5,547 nt of DNA from CAYXPG01 sp964564845 (GTDB lineage: Bacteria; Planctomycetota; Phycisphaerae; Sedimentisphaerales; Anaerobacaceae), in assembly GCA_964564845.1 (NCBI GenBank), contig CAZMCN010000129.1, positions 1-5,547 of the forward strand, in the 5' to 3' direction. This document shows positions 1 through 5,547 of the stretch, piece after piece. The position numbers and the translations under genes are program-made. The notes beneath the pieces were generated by a model, which saw only the letters and a list, made by a program, of their open reading frames with translations, had not been told where the DNA came from and did no database searches. Position 1 is the stretch's first letter, and every line of letters begins with the position of its first letter.

Positions 1-2
1 AT

Positions 3-80
3 CTCGTGGCTTGTGGCTCGTAGTTCGTGGCTCGTGAATCGTATCTCAAATATCGTATCAGCGCACCTCGTGGTTCATGG
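3..80. repeat. Degenerate 7-bp tandem repeat block A (CTCGTGG-like)
   Basis: From base 3 the sequence divides into successive 7-bp units without slippage: ctcgtgg, cttgtgg, ctcgtag, ttcgtgg, ctcgtga, atcgtat, ctcaaat, atcgtat (3-58). After an 8-bp break come ctcgtgg and ttcatgg (67-80). The shared core is roughly N-T-Y-G-T-R-N. The block may continue past the left window edge. The period is visible directly; no function is known to me. The open frames crossing it (plus strand 13-276, minus strand 75-302) are composed of repeat sequence and look non-coding. Confidence 0.75.
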
Positions 81-90
81 TCCCTTTCTG

Positions 91-139
91 ATTGAATATC
101 GACTATTGACTATTGAATATTGTATGTTGAATATTGACC
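91..139. repeat. Degenerate 7-bp tandem repeat block B (ATTGAAT-like)
   Basis: Seven consecutive 7-bp units are seen: attgaat, atcgact, attgact, attgaat, attgtat, gttgaat, attgacc. The period equals that of block A, and the unit atcgtat in block A is intermediate between the two consensus forms (N-T-Y-G at positions 1-4). The two blocks therefore probably belong to one diverging repeat family. They are separated by bases 81-90. Confidence 0.75.
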
Positions 140-140
140 T

Positions 141-235
141 AAAGGTTTTCCGTTTCGCTCCGATACTATTTACGAACGATGATTTTAGGCGTGTATCTGC
201 TGATACGAAAACGTGCGGTTCTCCGCAAAACCTTT
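141..235. other. Possible structured non-coding segment (nested inverted repeats)
   Basis: A perfect 9-bp inverted repeat (aaaggtttt 141-149 with aaaaccttt 227-235) encloses two small hairpins. One has arms gtatc 193-197 and gatac 202-206 with a 4-nt loop. The other has arms tgcgg 214-218 and ccgca 223-227 with a 4-nt loop; base 227 is shared with the outer stem. The pairing is visible in the sequence, but stems this short also occur by chance. A structured RNA or a decayed small mobile element are both possible. No known RNA family was recognised. Confidence 0.25.
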
Positions 236-253
236 GCCTGCCGGCGATTTCTC

Positions 254-272
254 GTTTGCCTGTCAGGCAAAC
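254..272. repeat. Perfect inverted repeat / hairpin
   Basis: gtttgcctg (254-262) and caggcaaac (264-272) are perfect inverted repeats around one base, so the realistic fold is an 8-bp stem with a 3-nt loop. The motif tttgcctg also occurs as a direct copy at 233-240. On the plus strand the hairpin is followed by A/T-rich DNA but not by an immediate run of T, so it is a poor intrinsic terminator. It could be a decayed terminator or a small intergenic palindrome. Confidence 0.4.
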
Positions 273-308
273 ATAAGAATATTTTAACATATTTTTAACC
301 AAAAGTCA

Positions 309-318
309 AAGAAAAAAA
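309..318. repeat. Candidate target-site duplication, left copy
   Basis: aagaaaaaaa immediately outside IRL matches aagaaaagaa immediately outside IRR at 9 of 10 positions. A 10-bp duplication is within the range usual for IS4-family elements. The sequence is A-rich, so chance similarity is a real alternative. Confidence 0.5.
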
Positions 319-336
319 CTCAAACTTCGGGGTTTT
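319..336 (+). repeat. Left terminal inverted repeat of the IS (IRL)
   Basis: The 18 bases ctcaaacttcggggtttt are an exact reverse complement of 1532-1549. The transposase stop codon (minus-strand TAA at 337-335) overlaps the inner edge of this repeat, so coding sequence runs right into the transposon end. Confidence 0.92.
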
Positions 337-1489
337 ACCATAATCTTCTCCGCAGCAAATCCTTGTGAAGCCAAAAACAGGTATTTATTGCCTCAGTCAA
401 GCCTCCTAACAGACGGTATAAAAGAAAGTCAGGTTTATCCGGTAATGGTTGACTTAGGCAAACTAAGCGGTCGCAAATATTCGGATGTTCTTCAACAAGC
501 CATCCTAAGTAAATCATCACCAACACCGCTAACAAGACCAACCTACAGATAGCCGACCAACGAAACGTTCGTATTTTTTCAAGATTCACCTGGCTTTTGA
601 GAAAGCGAATTCCTTCTTCACATTCCCACCTTCGGATATAGAAACGCAACACACGTTCTGCATCCTTAAGATTTTCTACAGGCAAATTTGTTAACAACAT
701 CATCGTCTTATCAACTCCGGCAAGCCGAGAAACAACCATTTTCAAATCCTCATCTATCCCAGGCAGCCGAACCTTCACCCAGCCTATTTGTGTAACACGA
801 AACGAAGGTTTGCCGTAACGCTTGAGAAGCTTATGAAAACGATATGGAGTTGGAGTTTGCTCGGCAAGCTGATATGCCCGAATTGGCAGCCATTTTCCAG
901 AACTGCTGTAAAACCGCTGTAAATGCCGGTTTCCTACAAGTCTCGCCACAAAACGGTACTTGTTATCCAGCCAATCTTCAAACATTACCCATCCATCAAA
1001 TCCCCTGTCCACTACAAGCACACCACGGTTATCTGTAAGCTCAAAGATTTTATGAATGTCTTTAAGAACAACCGGATTTTGTCCCGGACTGTAAGGCTGC
1101 TGATTGCTGAACGGCTCCAGTAATATAGGGACAGGATTTTTGCGACTCAGTGAGGCGTATAACTCGACTAACCAGTAACCGTTCACCAATTCGCCGGTGC
1201 TGCCATCACGAACTTTAGGCATATAAACCAATCTTTTTGCGAAAGTCTTGTCAATGTCTGAGAGGTCAAGAATAATAGTCGTATCATCCTGAATAAAAGT
1301 CGGCCAAAGTTCTGGCAGCACTTTTTTGACCTCACGGTCAAAATTGCTATCTTTGACCAGATGTTGGTCAAGCCGGTCAAGTCGTGATACAAATTTTGTT
1401 CGTTGATTTGGCAACTGCCTTGCCATTTGGCAAACGATAGGATTGCCTGCCCGCAAGAGCCCTATTGTGGCGTCTCGCAGAATACACAA
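335..1489 (-). CDS. IS4-family DDE transposase
   Basis: This 384-residue protein would catalyse cut-and-paste movement of the surrounding IS by binding its 18-bp ends. The RNase H-like catalytic triad can be placed as D75 (in IILDLSDIDK; D78 is a less likely alternative), D161 (in VVVDRGFDGW-like context) and E291. The C-terminal signature Y284-x2-R287-x3-E291-x6-K298 is an exact match to the YREK motif that defines IS4 transposases. The insertion domain expected between the second D and E corresponds to about residues 165-280. The start is TTG at 1489: the frame is open only back to a TGA at 1531-1529 with no ATG or GTG, and an AAGG lies 8 nt before this TTG. The first ATG (residue 22, near 1426) would cut into what looks like conserved N-terminal sequence. 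Length is normal for the family and no frameshift is seen. Confidence 0.92.
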   Translation of the reverse strand: MCILRDATIGLLRAGNPIVCQMARQLPNQRTKFVSRLDRLDQHLVKDSNFDREVKKVLPELWPTFIQDDTTIILDLSDIDKTFAKRLVYMPKVRDGSTGELVNGYWLVELYASLSRKNPVPILLEPFSNQQPYSPGQNPVVLKDIHKIFELTDNRGVLVVDRGFDGWVMFEDWLDNKYRFVARLVGNRHLQRFYSSSGKWLPIRAYQLAEQTPTPYRFHKLLKRYGKPSFRVTQIGWVKVRLPGIDEDLKMVVSRLAGVDKTMMLLTNLPVENLKDAERVLRFYIRRWECEEGIRFLKSQVNLEKIRTFRWSAICRLVLLAVLVMIYLGWLVEEHPNICDRLVCLSQPLPDKPDFLLYRLLGGLTEAINTCFWLHKDLLRRRLW

Positions 1490-1531
1490 GTAGAGCGCCT
1501 TGAGCGAATTGTCCCCCGAAGTTGGCTTTCA

Positions 1532-1549
1532 AAAACCCCGAAGTTTGAG
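1532..1549 (-). repeat. Right terminal inverted repeat of the IS (IRR)
   Basis: The 18 bases aaaaccccgaagtttgag are an exact reverse complement of the left end. Directly inside the repeat (minus-strand TGA at 1531-1529) the transposase frame is closed, so the coding region cannot extend into this end. Confidence 0.92.
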
Positions 1550-1559
1550 AAGAAAAGAA
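1550..1559. repeat. Candidate target-site duplication, right copy
   Basis: aagaaaagaa directly abuts IRR and differs from the left copy only at its eighth base (g instead of a). It ends two bases before the putative -35 box of the protease promoter. Confidence 0.5.
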
Positions 1560-1560
1560 C

Positions 1561-1589
1561 TTGCGAAAAAATGCAAAGTAGTGTACAAT
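1561..1589 (+). promoter_or_regulatory. Putative sigma70-type promoter of the C25 protease gene
   Basis: TTGCGA (1561-1566, 4 of 6 to the -35 consensus) and TACAAT (1584-1589, 5 of 6 to the -10 consensus) are separated by exactly 17 bp. Transcription would start near 1596 and give a leader of roughly 67 nt before the ATG at 1663. The -35 box starts 11 bp beyond the IS end, so the core promoter survived the insertion. Housekeeping consensus may differ in Planctomycetes, so this remains a prediction. Confidence 0.5.
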
Positions 1590-1608
1590 ATCATTTCCAG
1601 GGTGATAT

Positions 1609-1650
1609 ATGGACGACAAACCGCAAAACAGGAAGGGCTGGCCGTTTTAG
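1609..1650 (+). CDS. Possible 13-residue leader ORF
   Basis: An ATG at 1609 is preceded by a Shine-Dalgarno-like AGGGTGA (1599-1605) and encodes MDDKPQNRKGWPF before a TAG at 1648-1650. It ends 12 nt before the protease ATG and is in the same frame, so only the amber codon and four sense codons separate them. It could be a translated leader that couples to the protease by re-initiation, an N-terminal extension lost to a nonsense mutation, or chance. No peptide family was recognised. Confidence 0.25.
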   Translation: MDDKPQNRKGWPF

Positions 1651-1657
1651 GGGCAGG
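1651..1657 (+). promoter_or_regulatory. Ribosome binding site of the protease gene
   Basis: gggcagg ends 5 nt before the ATG at 1663. It supports this start, which also gives a textbook signal peptide directly at the N terminus. Confidence 0.6.
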
Positions 1658-1662
1658 TTAAA

Positions 1663-4600
1663 ATGAAAAATATCCATCCGTTCCTTACAATGTTCGCAAT
1701 TATCTTATTCATTACTGCTGCGGGCTTTGCTAAACAGCCTGAAGTTGAAACTATCGAGCTCGGCCTGGACGGCAAAGTAACCTTCAGCACGGGCGCAGTT
1801 GGTAAAAAGGGTGATTTGCTGGTGAAAACGTCATCGGCTGATGACGGAATTGAAGTCGAAGTAAGTCTCTCCAGAGCAATAATTTCAAAACTTGTTGCTG
1901 AAGATGGCAAAATCTACGACAGATTAAGCATTACCGGCTGTGGATTAACCGCAGAGCAGGTAGGCCTGCCGGAAATGCCCTTTAAGGGTTTTTTTCTGGA
2001 AATACCATACGGCGTTGATATATCAGTTGAGGTTCGGGAGGAAGAATTAGTCACCATCGGGTTCGGTTATAATATTTATCCGCTCCAGCCGGCTTTGCCC
2101 GACAGCGGTTCAGAGCATATCGACTTTACGATTAACGAGACCGCCTACAGCACAAATGCTTTTTACCCTGCTGAGCCAATCGTTATCAACCCACCCGGTT
2201 TCATCCGCGGACGGCGGGTGGTCTTCGTACAGGTCTTTCCGTTCCAGTACAACCCGGCAGACAGAGAAGTAAGGACATTCAAAAAACTGATGTTCAAGCT
2301 TAAATTCGAAGGCACAAAAGAAGAGCTTAGAGGAATAATAAGAAAACGAAGACTAAGAACACATCAATTCGAGAAATTAGCAGAGTCACTGATACTCAAT
2401 TACGAAGCCCAGAACCTAAAGGAGGATGAAAGCTCCACTGAAAAGTTGCTGTTACCAGAATCACAGGGTGCCGATTATTTAATCGTTGCGGCCGATAATT
2501 TTTATGAGGAAATTCAGCCTCTTGCCGATTGGAAATACAAAAAGGGCTATATTACTTATGTCGCCAAATTCTCCGAGGTCGGCAGTACCGCAGCAGACGT
2601 CAAAAGCTATATCCAGAACGCTTACGACAACTGGAGTCCTGCTCCAAGCTTCGTTCTTCTGGTGGGCGACTCTGAAGATGTCCCTCCAGATTATTACTAT
2701 GGAGAAAAGGAATGTGTATCAGACTATCCCTATAGCTGCGTGGACGGCAGCGATTACTATCCCGACCTTATGCTCGGGCGTTTGCCGGTACATACCGAGA
2801 GTGAATGCAGCGTCGTTGTCAACAAAATCCTCGAATATGACAGGTGGCCGGAGTCCAATCAATGGTATGACGATTTTCTTGCAGCAGCTTACTTCCAGGA
2901 CAATGGCAACGATTCAGGTGAAATAGATGACGATGGATACGCTGACCGCTGGTTTATGGAAACCGCGATGACTATCTATAACTTCATGGTCAATACATTG
3001 GGCTGGGACGGCCACACGGCGTTGTGCACCAGTCACTGGCCGTTAACCTACAGCACGGATAATTATCATTTCGATGACGGCTCCTATGCTCATCGAGGCA
3101 CAATCAACCAGCAGAGTTGGGGATGCACGGGCAACTATCCGGACCCTGTACCGACGTGGGTTGTGGAGTTATGGACCAGCCACTCGCAGGCAACCAGTGA
3201 CATCAGCGCCGCCATCAACGCAGGTGTAAACATCGTTCTGCATAGAGACCATGGCGGAGAAACCAGCTGGGGAGACCCTTCCTACAACGTCAGTAATATC
3301 AACGCATTGACAAACGGTCGAAAGACACCTGTGGTATTGAGTATAAACTGCAATACCGGCTCTTTCTACAGAACCGGAGGTGACTGCTTCTGTGAGGCTT
3401 TTCTCAAAAAAGCCAACGGCGGAGCGGTCGGAATCACAGGTGCTACCCGGGTGAGCTACTCCGGCTACAACGACCTGCTGGCACACGGGTTCTTTACCTG
3501 CTTGTGGCCATCCTACGACACCACACATACCGACGCAACTTATCCCCATTCGAGGCGACCGGCTGAGGCACTTAATTATGCAAAGTATTATATGCTTACA
3601 TACAAAGGTGACAACGGAACCACCGAGGCTGAGTTCCATATGTTCCACTGGTTCGGCGACCCTGAAATGCCCCTTTACACCAGCGACCCCTGCACAATGT
3701 ATCCGGCCTATCAGGATATGATTGCATTTGGACATCAGAGTTTCGTGGTCGAAACGGGCGTCCCCGGTGCTCTGGTCTGCCTGTCAAAGCCGGACGAATT
3801 CTACATCTCCGGTTATGCTGACGGCACAGGACACTTCGATGCTGAAATTGAAGCACTCTTTGCGTTTGAACCAATGGACATTACCATTACAGCGCAGAAT
3901 TATCACCCGCACGAGGACCAGGTACCAGTCAGCACAACTGAAGGCGACCTTTATCCTGACGGCAACATTGATAATAACGACCTGAAGGTCATCTCTGCAC
4001 ACTGGCTTGAGGATAATCGTCATTATCGAGAGGATGGTGACCTGAGCGGCTGGTGGGAGTTTGATGAGGGCGACGGCAATACCGCTGCGGATTCTTCCGG
4101 CTACGGCAACACAGGCACATTGTACAATGAGCCAAATTGGCAGGAAGGGATATTGGAGTTTGACGGTGTTGATGATTACGTCCAGACCGCCTACAACGCG
4201 AACAAACTCCAACTCACCGGCAACTATACCTGGGCAGTCTGGTTAAAGGCGGATTCTACTCAGGCCGATTGGGCGACGATTTTTAACAAGTACGACCCCA
4301 ACACGGCCGGACCAGGCAATAATCACTGGTCGCTCCAGTTCGGTGTCGACCACATTATTGACACAAGCGGCAAAATCGTCGTCTGGAATGGGGCGGGGTT
4401 TATGGACTTTTGGGACACACAAATTGAGTTAAGTGAAATCGCAGGCGGCTGGCATCACATAGCTGTTGTTCGCAGTCAAAATATAATGACATCATACCTC
4501 GATGGCGACCAGGTGAATTGGGGTACATACACCACAAATCCAATCAGTGGTGAGGGGCATCTTAACATCGGAGCCGATAGGAGGCTACTGAACTTTTACA

Positions 4601-5463
4601 AAGGTCTGATTGGTGACGTCAGTATTTATGATTATCAACTTACTTCGGACGAGGTTAGAGAGCTCAGCCTGGAACATCCTGTTGGGCAGCTTGTTGGGTG
4701 GTGGAATTTTGATGACGGCACAGCCGACGACAGCAGCGGCAACAACCGCCACGGGACACTGGTGCAAAGCGGCGGGGGTACGAGCGTTAATATCGTTTAT
4801 GACGCCGACAGGGACAGCAATGTGCTGGACGTAAACAACCCGGCCGGCCATACTATCAACAGTGTTGTTGACTGCGGCGGAGCCGGCGACTGGGCGGACA
4901 TAAGAACCCAAATATCAGTTGCAGCGTGGCTCAAGGTCGATACATTCCACGTAGCTAATCAGTATCTGCTCACTAAGGGCAACACATATCAGTTGACCAG
5001 AAGCAGCTCAACGGATACAATGCGTACCTATATGGATGGATTGAGTGATACCGCTCTTTCTTCGAGCGCTACTGTAAATGACGGCAGTTGGCACTATGTT
5101 GTGGTAACATACGATTCGGATTTATCGGAAAGAATAATATACATTGACGGTGTGAACTGCGGCAGTGACACACCATCGGGTTTGCTTAATGTCCATACCG
5201 AATCGTTTGTAATCGGCGGGCGGCTTGACAGCTCCTTTGACGACAGGGGATGGGACGGTCGAGTTGATGATGTCCGTCTGTATGACTATGTGCTCAGCCG
5301 TAGTGCTGTTAGATGGCTGTATGAAGGTTCCCCGGCATCTGAGCCGGTGGGTTATCTTTGCTTTGAAAGGCCGATTGGGGATATAAATGGCGATTGCAAA
5401 GTTGACCTGCTCGATTATGCAATCCTGGCATTGTACTGGATGGAATCTGAAGGAGGCAGCTAA
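1663..5463 (+). CDS. Secreted gingipain-like C25 cysteine protease with two LamG domains and split dockerin-like repeats
   Basis: Predicted extracellular cysteine endopeptidase of 1266 residues. Domains in order: signal peptide 1-23 (hydrophobic core FLTMFAIILFITAAGFA, probable cleavage after AGFA); C25-type propeptide about 27-255, with the PEMP...IPYGVDISVEV pattern; C25 catalytic region about 270-675. The latter carries YLIVAADNF, VLLVGDSEDVP and YYPDLMLGRLPV (365-376). The catalytic dyad is read as H530 (RDHGGETSWGDP) and C563 (LSINCNTGSF), 33 residues apart as in gingipain R. An acidic loop at 413-428 may bind calcium. Then follow an Ig-like C25 C-terminal domain (about 676-757), a dockerin-like half (761-783), LamG 1 (about 795-1002), LamG 2 (about 1008-1222) and a second dockerin-like half (1239-1261). 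No sortase, PEP-CTERM or type IX signal is visible. The gene stands alone. Substrate specificity and the LamG ligand cannot be read from the sequence; binding to polysaccharide or surface protein is inference. Confidence 0.9.
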   Translation: MKNIHPFLTMFAIILFITAAGFAKQPEVETIELGLDGKVTFSTGAVGKKGDLLVKTSSADDGIEVEVSLSRAIISKLVAEDGKIYDRLSITGCGLTAEQVGLPEMPFKGFFLEIPYGVDISVEVREEELVTIGFGYNIYPLQPALPDSGSEHIDFTINETAYSTNAFYPAEPIVINPPGFIRGRRVVFVQVFPFQYNPADREVRTFKKLMFKLKFEGTKEELRGIIRKRRLRTHQFEKLAESLILNYEAQNLKEDESSTEKLLLPESQGADYLIVAADNFYEEIQPLADWKYKKGYITYVAKFSEVGSTAADVKSYIQNAYDNWSPAPSFVLLVGDSEDVPPDYYYGEKECVSDYPYSCVDGSDYYPDLMLGRLPVHTESECSVVVNKILEYDRWPESNQWYDDFLAAAYFQDNGNDSGEIDDDGYADRWFMETAMTIYNFMVNTLGWDGHTALCTSHWPLTYSTDNYHFDDGSYAHRGTINQQSWGCTGNYPDPVPTWVVELWTSHSQATSDISAAINAGVNIVLHRDHGGETSWGDPSYNVSNINALTNGRKTPVVLSINCNTGSFYRTGGDCFCEAFLKKANGGAVGITGATRVSYSGYNDLLAHGFFTCLWPSYDTTHTDATYPHSRRPAEALNYAKYYMLTYKGDNGTTEAEFHMFHWFGDPEMPLYTSDPCTMYPAYQDMIAFGHQSFVVETGVPGALVCLSKPDEFYISGYADGTGHFDAEIEALFAFEPMDITITAQNYHPHEDQVPVSTTEGDLYPDGNIDNNDLKVISAHWLEDNRHYREDGDLSGWWEFDEGDGNTAADSSGYGNTGTLYNEPNWQEGILEFDGVDDYVQTAYNANKLQLTGNYTWAVWLKADSTQADWATIFNKYDPNTAGPGNNHWSLQFGVDHIIDTSGKIVVWNGAGFMDFWDTQIELSEIAGGWHHIAVVRSQNIMTSYLDGDQVNWGTYTTNPISGEGHLNIGADRRLLNFYKGLIGDVSIYDYQLTSDEVRELSLEHPVGQLVGWWNFDDGTADDSSGNNRHGTLVQSGGGTSVNIVYDADRDSNVLDVNNPAGHTINSVVDCGGAGDWADIRTQISVAAWLKVDTFHVANQYLLTKGNTYQLTRSSSTDTMRTYMDGLSDTALSSSATVNDGSWHYVVVTYDSDLSERIIYIDGVNCGSDTPSGLLNVHTESFVIGGRLDSSFDDRGWDGRVDDVRLYDYVLSRSAVRWLYEGSPASEPVGYLCFERPIGDINGDCKVDLLDYAILALYWMESEGGS

Positions 5464-5480
5464 AGATTTAATGGTTAAAG

Positions 5481-5547
5481 CTAAAAGATTTTGCGTTCAA
5501 TCCCGCCAAGATAGAAACGGCCGTCCCTTCGCATAAATTCAACGATT
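5481..5547 (-). other. 3' flank with a possible minus-strand gene end (partial, weak)
   Basis: Downstream of the protease stop no GC-rich stem followed by a T run is seen, so no intrinsic terminator can be called. On the minus strand one frame is open from the window edge to a TAG at 5483-5481, ending in the residues RRDGRFYLGGIERKIF; an internal ATG lies at 5534-5532. A second minus-strand frame is also open from the edge past this point. At about 22 codons, either could be chance or the end of a convergent gene outside the window. Confidence 0.15.

Larger units (their letters stand above)
319..1549 (-). mobile_element. Complete IS4-family insertion sequence (1231 bp)
   Basis: The element is bounded by perfect 18-bp terminal inverted repeats at 319-336 and 1532-1549 and contains one minus-strand transposase that fills nearly all of it. 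The outer limits are set by the loss of inverted-repeat matching on both sides. The length, the single DDE ORF with a YREK signature and the roughly 10-bp target duplication all fit the IS4 family. Both ends and the reading frame are intact, so the copy may be active or recently inserted. It lies upstream of the protease gene and is transcribed away from it. I cannot name the specific IS from memory. Confidence 0.9.

Noticed and set aside
13..276. 87-residue plus-strand open frame (and the 75-residue minus-strand frame at 75-302)
   Set aside because: They consist largely of the degenerate 7-bp repeats and inverted repeats, have no ribosome binding site and resemble no protein family.
254..300. 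Intrinsic terminator reading rightwards
   Set aside because: The hairpin is perfect, but the downstream DNA is mixed A/T without an immediate T tract, and no upstream gene is visible that would need it.
844..1123. Two short plus-strand frames inside the IS
   Set aside because: They are antisense to the transposase between its second Asp and YREK motif. A passenger gene is not expected in an element of this size.
1377..1619. 80-residue minus-strand frame overlapping the transposase start, considered as a frameshifted N-terminus
   Set aside because: It crosses the IS right end into flanking DNA and has no transposase-like sequence. The transposase frame is complete from the TTG at 1489.
3169..3735. 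188-residue minus-strand open frame inside the protease gene
   Set aside because: It is antisense to the conserved catalytic core of the C25 domain, including the His and Cys region, with no domain or ribosome binding site of its own. It is a codon-bias shadow.
3784..4212. 142-residue minus-strand frame, with 108 residues at 4585-4911 and several short plus-strand frames inside the protease gene
   Set aside because: All lie inside the clearly coding Ig-like, dockerin and LamG regions in other frames and show no recognisable features.
5380..5463. C-terminal sorting signal (PEP-CTERM, sortase or type IX)
   Set aside because: The C terminus ends just after the dockerin-like half with ESEGGS. 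There is no PEP or LPxTG motif, no terminal hydrophobic helix with a basic tail, and no room for a type IX domain.

Overview
The window looks like accessory DNA from an uncultured Planctomycetes-type bacterium, probably Phycisphaerae/Sedimentisphaerales-like. The grounds are the large secreted multidomain protein with LamG domains and dockerin-like half-repeats ending in W-L/M-E, and the degenerate heptanucleotide repeats in the intergenic DNA. This assignment is inference from protein style; the window holds no phylogenetic marker.

Layout. Positions 1-318 are non-coding: two blocks of degenerate 7-bp tandem repeats (about 3-80 and 91-139), then a stretch with several perfect short inverted repeats (141-272), then an A/T-rich run. 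Positions 319-1549 are a complete IS4-family insertion sequence. It has perfect 18-bp terminal inverted repeats, a likely imperfect 10-bp target duplication, and one minus-strand DDE transposase with an intact YREK signature. Positions 1550-1662 hold a good sigma70-type promoter, a 13-codon leader ORF and the ribosome binding site of the main gene. Positions 1663-5463 encode a 1266-residue secreted gingipain-like (family C25) cysteine protease followed by an Ig-like domain, a dockerin-like half, two LamG/concanavalin-like domains and a second dockerin-like half. The last 84 bases carry no clear terminator; two minus-strand frames run open to the window edge.

How the parts relate. The protease gene is the only cellular function seen. 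The IS landed directly upstream of its -35 box and points away from it. The core promoter therefore looks intact, but the A/T-rich DNA that used to lie upstream has been displaced by about 1.24 kb. No defence system, CRISPR array, tRNA or rRNA was seen.
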